A stretch of 42,907 nt of DNA from a virus: positions 1-42,907 of IMG/VR virus record IMGVR_UViG_3300005253_000024; one strand, given 5' to 3'. Both the position numbers and the translations under genes were made by a program. Position 1 is the first letter of the stretch. Each line of letters starts with the position of its first letter. This document shows positions 17,145-26,023 of the stretch, piece by piece. The notes under the pieces were generated by a model. It was given only the letters and a program-made list of their open reading frames with translations. It was not told the DNA's origin and searched no databases.

Positions 17145-18769
17145 TGGCAGTAGGTGATATAGGCGCAATAATAGATTCGTTACAATATGATGACGATGCT
17201 GTGAACATAACCATTGCTCATGTCAGTGGGGATGTTTATGCCCTAACGTATAGCCAGTCAAATGACGGCTTTCTCAGAACACTCTCTATAGATAGTGCTG
17301 GTAATATAGGGGCAACTATTGATACCCTTGAGTACGACCCAGTACAAGGGGCGGTTCCCAAGATAATCAAGATTTCAGCCAATGTCTTTGCTATCTTCTA
17401 CTATGGCCCTGACTCCGATGGGTTTATTAAAACCATTGGAATACAGGATGACGGCACAATTACAGGCGTTATAGCTACTTTGGAGTTTGAAGTAAATGCT
17501 GCCTTTCTTAGATGTGACCCACTCCATATTGCTGGCAATGTTTATGCTATAGCTTATCAAGGTGGCCCAACAAACCCTGTTTTCTTAACGGTCACTACGG
17601 TTTCTATTAGCTCTGATGGTGTTACCTTGGCAATTTTAGATACCCTTGAGCAAGCTATCGGTCAAAATAAGGCTATGGATTTTATCCATATCGCAGGGGA
17701 CACTTACCTTGTCGCATACCAAGGTTTAGTAATTGCTACTAACATCTTTACGGTAGAAATTCAAACTAATGGCACGATAGTTGGTGTTATCGACTCCTAT
17801 GTCTTGGACGCCTCTACTGCAAGTGGTCCGATAAAGGCCGTGCCTATTAGTGATGATGTCTATGCAATAGCCTTCCAGGAGAGCGGTACTAATATAGGTA
17901 TTCTCAAGACCATCCATATTTCTGATGCTGGAACTATCGGAGCCGTGATTGATACTGATAATACCGTATTTCCTAAAGGTCCTTGGGGCTTTATGCGACT
18001 TGCTGGAACAAGTAATATCTTTATAGCTACTTACATAGATGCAGACCGTGGTTATTTTAGAACCCTAGAGATAAGTGACGATGGTACTATAGGAGCTGTT
18101 ATTGATACTTTGGTAGCATCAGGTGTAGCTGATTTTTCGTCCAATGCCAGAATAATCAATACTTCTGGTAATATCTATGCTATGACAGTCACCGCTTTTG
18201 TTAATAGAGGTCGGATATTCACAGCAGGCCCTGAGCTTGCTGTTTTACCCTCTGTCTCCACCGACCCAGCTACCGATATTGCTGGAGCAGCAGCTACCCT
18301 CAATGGAACCCTAGATGATGATGGTGGTGAGGCTTGTGATTGTGCTTTCCAATATGGATTAACTATTGGCTATGGGGCAACTACTTCTACCCAAAGTAAA
18401 ACTACTGGTCAATCATTTGCCTCTCCCATAACTGGTTTACTTCCAGGTACTATATATCATTTTAGAGCTTGGGCCAGTAATTCATATGGGACTGGCTATG
18501 GGGCAGATAGAACATTTACTACTCTTGGTGACATTTATCCATCCATAGAAACTACCAGAGTATCTAGCCTAGTCCACCGTTGGGTTCCAGGTAGCTATTC
18601 ATTAGAGTGTGTATTGGGAGGGCTGACATCTGATATTGGTTTGATAGTTCCAACTGGTAGGCCAACCCCAACACTGCCAACGCTGCCTAGTTGCCCACCT
18701 GGTAAAGTATTGGCCTGGTCTCTTGAGGAAGGTTACCACTGTGTTTCTGAAGGTTTACCACATCCCTAG
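17144..18769 (+). CDS. Repeat-containing tail protein with FN3-like domain
   Basis: The 541-residue product has an N-terminal region (about 1-365) of roughly 50-55-residue repeats. Each carries a DDGTIGAVIDTLE-like element and a GDVYAIAYQ-like strand, suggesting a beta-propeller or beta-solenoid. An FN3 or Ig-like domain follows (about 370-465) with ATLNGTLDDDGGEACDC, PGTIYHFRAWASNSYG and GADRTFTT. The C-terminal 75 residues are proline-rich. Such architecture suits a virion surface protein binding carbohydrate or cells. The start overlaps the previous stop. Confidence 0.65.
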   Translation: MAVGDIGAIIDSLQYDDDAVNITIAHVSGDVYALTYSQSNDGFLRTLSIDSAGNIGATIDTLEYDPVQGAVPKIIKISANVFAIFYYGPDSDGFIKTIGIQDDGTITGVIATLEFEVNAAFLRCDPLHIAGNVYAIAYQGGPTNPVFLTVTTVSISSDGVTLAILDTLEQAIGQNKAMDFIHIAGDTYLVAYQGLVIATNIFTVEIQTNGTIVGVIDSYVLDASTASGPIKAVPISDDVYAIAFQESGTNIGILKTIHISDAGTIGAVIDTDNTVFPKGPWGFMRLAGTSNIFIATYIDADRGYFRTLEISDDGTIGAVIDTLVASGVADFSSNARIINTSGNIYAMTVTAFVNRGRIFTAGPELAVLPSVSTDPATDIAGAAATLNGTLDDDGGEACDCAFQYGLTIGYGATTSTQSKTTGQSFASPITGLLPGTIYHFRAWASNSYGTGYGADRTFTTLGDIYPSIETTRVSSLVHRWVPGSYSLECVLGGLTSDIGLIVPTGRPTPTLPTLPSCPPGKVLAWSLEEGYHCVSEGLPHP

Positions 18770-18783
18770 TGGGTAGAGGTAAT

Positions 18784-18996
18784 ATGGGTAAGGAAAAAAC
18801 AGGTAAGCGTTACAAGGGTTTTGATGACCTAGAAAGGCGTTGGCCCTGGATACCTGATGGCCTGATAGCACAAATATTATTTGATGTAGGACTGCCTATT
18901 GGTGTGTACGGGTCTAGCCTTTACGGAATGTGTGTATACGGAATATCGTATGGCTTTTACGGTGATAGTTGTTATGGTGATTCCTATTATTATTAA
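18784..18996 (+). CDS. Small protein with a Tyr-Gly-rich C-terminus (70 aa)
   Basis: ATG 18784 is preferred over GTG 18769 because GAGGT lies just upstream. The N-terminal half is charged (KEKTGKRYKGFDDLERRWPWI). The last 30 residues contain seven Y-G or Y-G-like steps (VYGSSLYGMCVYGISYGFYG) and end in three tyrosines. That low-complexity tail suggests a beta-stacked or adhesive element. No family known to me. Confidence 0.55.
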   Translation: MGKEKTGKRYKGFDDLERRWPWIPDGLIAQILFDVGLPIGVYGSSLYGMCVYGISYGFYGDSCYGDSYYY

Positions 18997-19008
18997 AGGA
19001 GGTGGATT

Positions 19009-19674
19009 ATGGGAACTGGAACTGATGTAGCCAATCGTGAATTGATTACCCATACCAAAATGAATCTGAAGCTGGAAGACCTCACAGGTCTTGTCAGCAC
19101 CCTTGCTGGTGCTGTAGCGGATGATGCTGTGGATATAACGGTAACAGATAACCAGACCTGCTCTAGTGGCTACTCCAGAGGTCTGTACATTGCAGCTATG
19201 GCAGCAGGAACAAAGACAGGTAGTGCTGAACATAACTCTCTTGGTATTGACCTGACAATTACTGGTGATACTCCATATGCTTATATTGGTAGTCTGTATA
19301 TGGTGACATCAGGCAATCCTACTATTGGTCTTGCTAGTGCCATAAGCATTTATATAGACAACCTAGGGACAGCTTGTGCCCAGCTTCACATGTTAGACCT
19401 GGGGTATGGCAGTACCAATGCACCAACTGGAAGAAATGCCTATCAGAGGATACGGAACCATTCTGATAATACGCCAGATACGGTTATGTTCTTGCAAGCT
19501 AATAACAATGCTAAGGCTGCTACATACCTGCTAGAGCAGGATGCCAATACCGTTGGCCCTTTGGAACTTGGAACACTTACTAACGATACGATAGGAACAA
19601 CACCTGAGGACGGCTTTATAAACATCCTCATGGGTGCTACTCCTGCAAAAATTCCATTTTGGTATGATAATTAA
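19009..19674 (+). CDS. Virion structural protein, beta-rich (221 aa)
   Basis: ATG 19009 follows AAAGGAGGTGG. The sequence is glycine- and alanine-rich with many predicted strands (GLYIAAMAAGTKTGSAEHNSLGI, AYIGSLYMVTSG). It lacks obvious signal or catalytic motifs and looks like a tail or fibre-associated subunit. The segment GTTPEDGFINILMGATPAKIPFWYDN ends the protein. Function inferred from context only. Confidence 0.6.
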   Translation: MGTGTDVANRELITHTKMNLKLEDLTGLVSTLAGAVADDAVDITVTDNQTCSSGYSRGLYIAAMAAGTKTGSAEHNSLGIDLTITGDTPYAYIGSLYMVTSGNPTIGLASAISIYIDNLGTACAQLHMLDLGYGSTNAPTGRNAYQRIRNHSDNTPDTVMFLQANNNAKAATYLLEQDANTVGPLELGTLTNDTIGTTPEDGFINILMGATPAKIPFWYDN

Positions 19675-19683
19675 AGGAGAGTC

Positions 19684-20088
19684 ATGGAAGTTATTAACAG
19701 GGATATCTTTGAGGGTAGGAATGCTATACAAGAACTGCTTAGGCGTAAACTGCCTGTAAGGAACAGTTATCAGGTAGCCCAAGTGAGTAGGAAATTTAAT
19801 GAAGTCCTGAAGGACATTGATATTGTCAGGCGTGGGTTGATAGAGAAATATGGTACTGAATCTGAGAGGGGTGGTAAGGAGGTTAAAGAGGACAGTGAGA
19901 ACTATAGTAAGTTCATGGCTGAGTTTGATGAATTATTGAATCTGAGGATTACCATTGTAGTTGGTAGGATAAAGATTCCTGATTCAACTTCTGCTGTTTG
20001 TGATAAGTGTGGACATGACATGGACAGGAAATTCGAGATAGAGCCGTGGATTCTGTCCGCACTATATAAGTTTGTGGATGTACTATAA
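19684..20088 (+). CDS. DUF1617-like phage protein with a zinc-binding pair
   Basis: This 134-residue helical protein starts behind AAAGGAGAG. The pattern, a helix ending near LRRKLPVRNSYQVAQVSRKFNE then GLIEKYGTE and a VKEDSENYSKFMAEFDELL segment, resembles phage proteins grouped as DUF1617, found near tail genes in many siphoviruses; I give this from memory. Residues CDKCGH near position 107 could bind a metal but only one CxxC is present. Its role in assembly is not known. Confidence 0.5.
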   Translation: MEVINRDIFEGRNAIQELLRRKLPVRNSYQVAQVSRKFNEVLKDIDIVRRGLIEKYGTESERGGKEVKEDSENYSKFMAEFDELLNLRITIVVGRIKIPDSTSAVCDKCGHDMDRKFEIEPWILSALYKFVDVL

Positions 20089-20108
20089 TACATCACTAGG
20101 AGGTAATT

Positions 20109-22058
20109 ATGGCGTTTAGCACAAGATATATTGGAAATTACCAAGCAGAGCTAAGGTTAGACCTGAAGGATGGTAGTACCTTGTGGTCTAATTATGAGTT
20201 GGACAGAAGTGTCCAGCGGGCTGTGGATGATTTAAGTAGGTCTTATCCCTTAGAGGCTGTTTATGAGCATACTATAAGTTATACTATTACTGGTGAAGCC
20301 TCAACCGCTCCTGCTGCTGGAACATATAAGGCATTAGCATATAAACCTATCAGGCCTAAAAGTGAAACCATTACCAATGCTGCTGGGACGACCACCTACA
20401 CTAGAGGTACTGACTATACTATTGATTATATGAATGGTAAATATACCATCATTTCGACTGGCTCCATCAGTGAGAATGATAGCCTTTTAGTTAGCTATAC
20501 CAAGTCTAGGTTAGGTATTGACTTATCAGCTATCATATCCAACTTGGTAAGGGTAGTTCGGGTTGAATACCCAGCAGACCAAGTACCACAGCAATTTGTT
20601 TCCTATAATATCTGGAATGACTTTATGTATATAGGTAGTCAAAAACCAGGTGAATCCCAAAAACAATTAAACGATGGAGAGCATGTGGTCATTTATTATG
20701 ACAAACCACATACTGCTCCTTTGGCCTCTACTGTTCCTAGTTACCCAGCCCTTCTTGACGAGGTAATTTGTATTGGTGCTGGTGCCTACGCTCTTCTGGT
20801 AAAGGCTCTCCAATACGAACATCAATCGGTTACCGACCTGGCATCCTCCAGAACAGCTTTGGGTAATCTATCAGGAATACATACTGCGGTGGGGACAGCT
20901 TTAGGAAAGCTAACAGCCATCCATACCCTAGTCGATGCTGCTTTTGATAAAGTGACTACCTACATTGCGGATGCTGATACTGCTCTGGATGCCTTTATTT
21001 CTGCTATTGCTGCTGCTCCTACAGCCTTGGCTAAGGTTGATACCTATCTGGCTGGAGCCTCAGAGTCTACCAAGGCTCAACTGGCTCTGATAACCACCTT
21101 TGCAGCAGGCCTTAGAACCGCTGCTCTAACTGCGGTGGATGCTGCTAATACCTACTTAGATGAGGTAGATACTACTGACCTTCAGGGAGCGGAGGCTGTT
21201 TGGGCAGATGAGGTAAAGCATATCCTTACTGAGGCTGGCATACCCAATGCTGAGGACTTCCTGGAATCAGGTGATGACTCTATTGATATTAGCTCTATTC
21301 TTACCAAAGTGGAAACTGCTCTGGATAAAATAGCTACCGAGGTAGCCGCTGGTAAAAGCTACCTAGGGACTGGTGATAGTCTGATAAATAAGGTTAATGT
21401 AGGTGAAAATGTTCCAGGGCTCTATAGGGAATATGCTAGTGTTCAGGCAGATGGTGTAGCAGCAGGCTATAGATGGGAAGCAGCAGAGAGGGTGAATAAA
21501 GCTAGGGTCCAACAGCAGCAGGCGGAGGAATATAGGAAATATGCTGAAGTAACATTGGAGATGGCTAAGTTATGGGAGAGCAAGAGGAGGGATTTCCTTT
21601 CTGGGGCTACAACTAGGATAAATGCAGCTTTAGGTTTTCTAGGGGAAGCAGATTCAAGGTTAAACAATCTCAGGAGCTACATTGAGCAGGCTAACGGATA
21701 CTCCACCATAGCCAATGGGTTTGTTGCCGAAGCAAATGGCAGGATAGCAGTTGCTAGGAGTTTTATTGAGGAAGCTACCCAAAGGTTGGTAATGAGTAGA
21801 GGTTACGCTGAGGAAGCCAATGGCAGAATGGCTGAGATAGACAGGTATCTATCAGAGGTGGGTGCTAGGTTGGCTGAATTGGATGACTACATGGAAGAAG
21901 CTGACCGATATATAAGTTTGGCTAACTCTGACCGTGAATTATCTGATAGGTTTAGGACTGAGGGTTTAGAGAGAAGGAACGAGTTTTGGTCAATCCTAAA
22001 GGATAAGAGCGAATACAGGAAGCGAACATCTACTACTGCTGTTAGACAGCCAGCCTAG
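20109..22058 (+). CDS. Connector-like protein fused to a long repeated coiled coil
   Basis: The 649-residue product starts behind AGGAGG. The first roughly 210 residues resemble head-tail adaptor or connector proteins: a helical start with WSNYELDRSVQRAVDDLSRSYP, then beta segments and VVIYYDKPH, then an alanine-rich helix ALLDEVICIGAGAYALLVKALQYE. The rest is almost all helix and coiled coil. Residues about 523-607 are six tandem 14-residue repeats of the form FIEEA-GR-A--R. It is the last gene of the rightward unit. It could form the short tail tube or a head-tail collar with protruding rods. Confidence 0.6.
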   Translation: MAFSTRYIGNYQAELRLDLKDGSTLWSNYELDRSVQRAVDDLSRSYPLEAVYEHTISYTITGEASTAPAAGTYKALAYKPIRPKSETITNAAGTTTYTRGTDYTIDYMNGKYTIISTGSISENDSLLVSYTKSRLGIDLSAIISNLVRVVRVEYPADQVPQQFVSYNIWNDFMYIGSQKPGESQKQLNDGEHVVIYYDKPHTAPLASTVPSYPALLDEVICIGAGAYALLVKALQYEHQSVTDLASSRTALGNLSGIHTAVGTALGKLTAIHTLVDAAFDKVTTYIADADTALDAFISAIAAAPTALAKVDTYLAGASESTKAQLALITTFAAGLRTAALTAVDAANTYLDEVDTTDLQGAEAVWADEVKHILTEAGIPNAEDFLESGDDSIDISSILTKVETALDKIATEVAAGKSYLGTGDSLINKVNVGENVPGLYREYASVQADGVAAGYRWEAAERVNKARVQQQQAEEYRKYAEVTLEMAKLWESKRRDFLSGATTRINAALGFLGEADSRLNNLRSYIEQANGYSTIANGFVAEANGRIAVARSFIEEATQRLVMSRGYAEEANGRMAEIDRYLSEVGARLAELDDYMEEADRYISLANSDRELSDRFRTEGLERRNEFWSILKDKSEYRKRTSTTAVRQPA

Positions 22059-22064
22059 GTCTGG

Positions 22065-22113
22065 ATAGAGGTTCCCAAAGTCTGAGTGGTAATACAGATA
22101 AGGGAACCTCTAT
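22065..22113. terminator. Bidirectional hairpin between convergent units
   Basis: ATAGAGGTTCCC (22065-22076) pairs perfectly with GGGAACCTCTAT (22102-22113) across a 25-base loop. It lies between the ends of the rightward virion unit and the leftward polymerase gene, where a shared terminator is expected. T runs are weak on both sides. Confidence 0.65.
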
Positions 22114-22132
22114 TTCTGCACCAATAAACATG

Positions 22133-23833
22133 TTATTCCCACCTTTCTAGATATTTTACCTCTACTGGTGTATGGAAAGGAGCTATATCCTCCAGTGGCT
22201 TAAACCTATAGTCAGGTACAAACCCATCAATTAAAAACTGGTCGTGTATCTGTAGTCTCGTATCCAAATCCTTGCAAATGATTAAACCTCGCTTCAGTAT
22301 TTCTGCTGCCGAACCTTGGCAAGGATAATCAATAGCTTTACGCTTAATACCATCAATGCTTTCTTCATCAGGAGTAGGCAGTCTTATATTTCTACCAAAC
22401 ACAGTCCTAGCCTTGCCAGTTCTCAAAGCATCCTCTTGTCTTGAGTCAATCCAGTCCATAGCTTGTGGGAATTTCCTACCCCACATTTCCCTCATTTGCC
22501 TAACCCTGCCAATACTCCTAATACCAGAATGTTCCATCAAGGTTTCATCTGTGGCTCCATAGGTCATAGCCAAGTTTACGAGTTTGCCTAGTCTCCTAGT
22601 GATGTCCATAAAGATTGCTACCTGTAAATGTATATCCGCATCCTCATTCTTTGTGCCGTCTGGGTTATACTTTGGAAGTGAGAAGATATGCTGCATTTCC
22701 CTATCACCAGATAGGTAGGCCAGAACTCTGGGTTCTAACTGTTCCCAGTCTGAGCTTGTCCATATACCACTATCAGGTAGTAGTATACCTCTGCAATTGT
22801 GTGGGTACTTAGTACCGTCTTTGTGGAATTTGCCAGGAATGTTCTGCATATTCCTATCGATAGAGCTAGGACGTCCAGTAATTGCATCAAGATGGAAATG
22901 TGTGTAGGCTCTGTCCTCCTTAGCCCAAGGTTTAATATAAGTTGATAAGAGTTTATCATGTCTCCTATGTTGGAGAACTATGGAGGCTAATGGGTCATCC
23001 ATCTTTTCCAATACATCCACAGCGGTTGATAGGCTTCGTCTGCCTCGACCTTTGGTAAATGGTAATTTAGAAAAATTGGAATATGCTCCCCTACTAGCTA
23101 AGGTATATGCTACCTGCTGTGGGGAGCCAGGATTAAACCCAACCTCTTCACAAAGGGATTGGTAATAATCTACCTGTTCCTGTAGTGCATCCTCAACCTG
23201 TTGCCTTCTCTCCTGGTCTATTAGTAGACCTTTATCAGACATCTCAATCATTATTGGAATAGTTTGCATTTCCATGTCCAGATAGTTATGGTCAGTATCT
23301 TCCCAAAACTCATAATATAGTTTGAGGCAGGCTCCACTGTCCTGCATACATTTCCTAGCCATAACAGACTGGTCAACATCCAGCGTTGTCCCACCCTTAG
23401 GTAGATACTCACTAATCTCGTGTACTTCCATCCTGTGTATCCAGGATAGTTCAATCAGTTTATTAAACTTGTGGCAGAGAAGCCTAGCCATTATATTAGT
23501 GTCCTTAACATTGGTAGTATCTACCTCATATTCTCTCAATGCTGACAAATCAAAGAGGCAGTTATGGAAAACTTTAGTTATAGCAGGGTCTTTAAGTAGG
23601 CGCCAAGGAGTGGCTGGCGATGGTTTAGGGAACAAAACAAAATAGAAGCTGGTGTTAGGCTTAATAGATACTCCTACACCAATGGCTATACGCTCTTTAA
23701 GGCTGATAGTTTCCACATCAATGCCGATGAGTTTGGGTGATGACTCAACCAACAACTCTTTATAGGTTCTGGAGTGTGGTTCTTCCTCACCCATATAATA
23801 GAAGTTGGCATCAGGGTCGTAGGTGAAATACAT
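22133..23833 (-). CDS. polA: Family A DNA polymerase with 3'-5' exonuclease
   Basis: This is the replicative polymerase of the phage. The 566 residues lack the 5' nuclease domain. The exonuclease shows ExoI DVET (39-42) and ExoII HNCLFD (90-95). The polymerase shows TGRPSSIDRNMQNIP (319-333), motif A SDWEQLEPR (D362), motif B RRLGKLVNLAMTYG (413-426) and motif C QIHDQF (528-533). The residue aligned to E. coli F762 is Leu421, and motif C reads HDQ in place of the usual HDE. The gene starts directly after the stop of the MazG-like gene. Confidence 0.93.
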   Translation of the reverse strand: MYFTYDPDANFYYMGEEEPHSRTYKELLVESSPKLIGIDVETISLKERIAIGVGVSIKPNTSFYFVLFPKPSPATPWRLLKDPAITKVFHNCLFDLSALREYEVDTTNVKDTNIMARLLCHKFNKLIELSWIHRMEVHEISEYLPKGGTTLDVDQSVMARKCMQDSGACLKLYYEFWEDTDHNYLDMEMQTIPIMIEMSDKGLLIDQERRQQVEDALQEQVDYYQSLCEEVGFNPGSPQQVAYTLASRGAYSNFSKLPFTKGRGRRSLSTAVDVLEKMDDPLASIVLQHRRHDKLLSTYIKPWAKEDRAYTHFHLDAITGRPSSIDRNMQNIPGKFHKDGTKYPHNCRGILLPDSGIWTSSDWEQLEPRVLAYLSGDREMQHIFSLPKYNPDGTKNEDADIHLQVAIFMDITRRLGKLVNLAMTYGATDETLMEHSGIRSIGRVRQMREMWGRKFPQAMDWIDSRQEDALRTGKARTVFGRNIRLPTPDEESIDGIKRKAIDYPCQGSAAEILKRGLIICKDLDTRLQIHDQFLIDGFVPDYRFKPLEDIAPFHTPVEVKYLERWE

Positions 23834-24112
23834 TTAATATAGTACCATCATGGCTAGTATTTCAGCACAGTTGATAAGGTCGGCTAGTTCCTCTATAATA
23901 TTATCGGTATCAAGGTTTTTCCAGCCTTCTTCAAGTTCGTCCATCTCCTGTCTAATGTGTTCCATCACACTGTCTTTAGGCCAGTCCTTCCTTATATTCT
24001 TTTGGTGTCTGAGTTCCAACTTGTATGATTTGATTGCATCAAGGTATTGTTTGGCTTTTTGGAGTTTCTCAAAATTCTCTATGTCCATCATGGAACCTTG
24101 TATGTATTCCAC
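23834..24112 (-). CDS. Small MazG-like nucleotide pyrophosphohydrolase
   Basis: This 92-residue protein ends in a MazG/dUTPase-like helical core: EHIRQEMDELEEG then NIIEELADLINCAEI, giving the E-x-x-x-D-E and E-x-x-D metal-binding pairs. Such enzymes hydrolyse NTPs or dNTPs and are common in phages. GTG 24112 overlaps the preceding TAG, with AGGAGG eight bases upstream; ATG 24091 is a weaker alternative. Its stop abuts the polymerase start. A second MazG-like domain is encoded at 29272-30318. Confidence 0.65.
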   Translation of the reverse strand: MEYIQGSMMDIENFEKLQKAKQYLDAIKSYKLELRHQKNIRKDWPKDSVMEHIRQEMDELEEGWKNLDTDNIIEELADLINCAEILAMMVLY

Positions 24113-24936
24113 TAGATTGTCCTCCTATAAATTAGTATGTCCTCATCATCTACTACTTCCTTACCTTGACTCCTGGCTATATTAGTAAAGGCATGACCAG
24201 GAGCTTTCCACTTTTCCCACAGCTCTAGTTGAAATCCCGCTGCTTCACATACCTTATTAGCCCACTTGGAAAGATAGACTCTCTCACCATTGACTATCCT
24301 ATCCTTAATTACTGTAGTTAATGTACCTCCTATAGGCAGGCTTTGGTAGCATAAGGTATAAATCTTCCTCATCTCCATATTATAAAGGAATTGGTTTAAC
24401 TTGGATAGGTTCCGTGGAGATTTACTGTATTCAATCATTCTCTTGTCCTGTTCCGCCATCCATAAACTCATTTCATCGTTTTGTCCCTGACCTGCAAAGT
24501 GTGTTACCTTCTTTACATTCATAGCCTGAGCATAAGGTGGTGAAGTTATAATGTGATTGCATGGACGAGGTAGTAGTAATCTGTTATCTCCATGCAGTAG
24601 TATAACTAGGTTACCAGCATTGGGAACCTGTTTACTTAGCTCCTCCTTAGCCTGTAACTGTAGTTGGTGATAGCCTTCCTCAATTTCTATCAGTACAACT
24701 GTATGACCTTGCAAGGCTGCTATCATTAGTGTACCTGTGCCACCGAAAGGGTCGAGAAGTACATCATCCTTATTGGCTACGTATTCAATAATAGCCTGTT
24801 GTAGATGGAAATTCATTTTAGCTGGATGTTTCATTACCTTTTCAGGAAAGAATAAGGATTTCCTATCCTTCCTGTCTCTAGGAAAGAGTATCCAGTTGTT
24901 CCCATCCCGTTTGAACTCTGATGCAAATTCAACCAT
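24112..24936 (-). CDS. DNA methyltransferase (N4-cytosine or N6-adenine)
   Basis: This 274-residue amino-methyltransferase uses SAM. The SAM-binding motif I is DPFGGTG (62-68) and the catalytic motif is TSPPY (131-135). Motif order, with FxGxG before the catalytic motif and any target domain after it, fits the gamma class. Ser in place of Asp in the catalytic motif is most often seen in N4-cytosine enzymes. No restriction partner is visible, so host-restriction evasion or marking of phage DNA is the likely use. GGAGG lies nine bases before ATG 24936. Confidence 0.82.
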   Translation of the reverse strand: MVEFASEFKRDGNNWILFPRDRKDRKSLFFPEKVMKHPAKMNFHLQQAIIEYVANKDDVLLDPFGGTGTLMIAALQGHTVVLIEIEEGYHQLQLQAKEELSKQVPNAGNLVILLHGDNRLLLPRPCNHIITSPPYAQAMNVKKVTHFAGQGQNDEMSLWMAEQDKRMIEYSKSPRNLSKLNQFLYNMEMRKIYTLCYQSLPIGGTLTTVIKDRIVNGERVYLSKWANKVCEAAGFQLELWEKWKAPGHAFTNIARSQGKEVVDDEDILIYRRTI

Positions 24937-25105
24937 TCTTATGCTCCTCCATAAAGGCTTGGACAGCTTTGCACTGCGTATCCAGCCGTTTTTCTGAATC
25001 AGCCTCTACTATGTGGCATTTGCCTTTAGGAGCCTTTATTACCATTATTACTTTTGTGCTGTAGTATTTACCTGGAATCCATGGTGCCCTACTCAGCAGG
25101 TCCAA
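24929..25105 (-). CDS. Small hypothetical protein with TTG start (58 aa)
   Basis: TTG 25105 follows GGAG at a spacing of seven within the preceding gene. The frame of 58 codons overlaps the upstream gene by 17 bases and the methyltransferase by eight, exactly filling the gap. The product begins LDLLSRAPWIPGKYYSTKVI and ends AVQAFMEEHKNG, a short beta part followed by a helix. Real-gene support comes from coupling and composition. Function unknown. Confidence 0.6.
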   Translation of the reverse strand: MDLLSRAPWIPGKYYSTKVIMVIKAPKGKCHIVEADSEKRLDTQCKAVQAFMEEHKNG

Positions 25106-25277
25106 CTTCCTTCTCCTTTTTTGTTCTAGGAAATTCCACTCTTACTCCACCAACCTCTTTAACATCAGGAAATACTATAGCCTCAGGCTCCTCGTTCTGG
25201 TTTCTAAAGCGGTAAATATGTATTAAAGTCCTGCACAGGTTGGTTAATTCTTTCTCACCAAAGTAGATTTTACCCAT
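25089..25277 (-). CDS. Small hypothetical protein (62 aa)
   Basis: ATG 25277 overlaps the stop of the nuclease gene (TAATG). The N-terminal half is amphipathic (GEKELTNLCRTLIHIYRF) and the C-terminal half is charged (PRTKKEKEVG). It lies between the ERCC4-type nuclease and the methyltransferase. No motif recognised. Confidence 0.55.
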   Translation of the reverse strand: MGKIYFGEKELTNLCRTLIHIYRFRNQNEEPEAIVFPDVKEVGGVRVEFPRTKKEKEVGPAE

Positions 25278-26014
25278 TATACATTCCTCCCTATAACCTT
25301 TAGGAATTTCTTACTTCTAGCCATACCAACTCTTTTCTCATTCACTAGCACCTCAGCCAGCACCTCAGCATCTTGGTTAATGCAGTACCAGAAGGTTCCA
25401 AACTGTTCTATCCAAGCCTTAGCTATTTCTTCACCTACTCCACCTCCTTTTACAGCCATTAGATTGTGGATATGAGGATTCTTAGACTCAATATATATCC
25501 TATCCTTAATATACCGTTTAAGAGTTTTATGTTCCTTCTTCTGAGAGTTCTGGTATAAGGCTACCAAGGTCATGGCTGTAGCGGTATAATCAAAGGTCTC
25601 AACGCTAGTTATCCCAGCCTTATCTAGCTGGTCTAGCCATGCTTTGTAACCTGTATAGCTACAGTTATAGACCCTGCCAGGAATCAATATATTCTTGCCC
25701 TTAGCCTTATGCCAAGTCTGAGTGGCTATCTTCAACCCAGCCACAGGTTCACAAACACCTTCAATCAGTAGTAGCGTCTCTTCCACACCATTATCCATCT
25801 CCCTACTCAGCTGCTCCTCCACCTGGTTTATACCACCAAGCACTTCATGGATTTGTTTCCTTTCTACCTGTATCCTATGACCATCACAGGCAAACCACAA
25901 ATAGTCGGCAAATCCTTTACTATTCAATCCAGGCTGAGGCATCGAGGTAGGAACAGACTGACCAATTAGGTATTCAATCTCACGAGGTTCGTGATTGTCA
26001 ATTAGTATAGTCAT
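25277..26014 (-). CDS. ERCC4-type endonuclease with helix-hairpin-helix motifs
   Basis: This 245-residue protein resembles XPF/ERCC4/Mus81-type nucleases, which cut branched DNA. The catalytic region includes ILIDNHEPREIEYLI at the N-terminus, GFADYLWF and then IQVERKQIHEVL, matching the D-...-RE and VERK motifs of the family. The C-terminal 60 residues carry tandem helix-hairpin-helix-like motifs (AVKGGGVGEEIAKAW and NEKRVGMARSKKF) for DNA binding. It sits beside a RecA-like ATPase and upstream of the polymerase, so a role in recombination or replication-fork processing is likely. Its ribosome site lies in a switch-like hairpin pair. Confidence 0.75.
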   Translation of the reverse strand: MTILIDNHEPREIEYLIGQSVPTSMPQPGLNSKGFADYLWFACDGHRIQVERKQIHEVLGGINQVEEQLSREMDNGVEETLLLIEGVCEPVAGLKIATQTWHKAKGKNILIPGRVYNCSYTGYKAWLDQLDKAGITSVETFDYTATAMTLVALYQNSQKKEHKTLKRYIKDRIYIESKNPHIHNLMAVKGGGVGEEIAKAWIEQFGTFWYCINQDAEVLAEVLVNEKRVGMARSKKFLKVIGRNV

Positions 26015-26023
26015 ATTACTCTG

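Noticed and set aside
18877-19233. 118-residue antisense frame
   Set aside because: It is the shadow of the YG-rich and structural genes, lacks a ribosome site and is cysteine-rich only because of the complementary codons.
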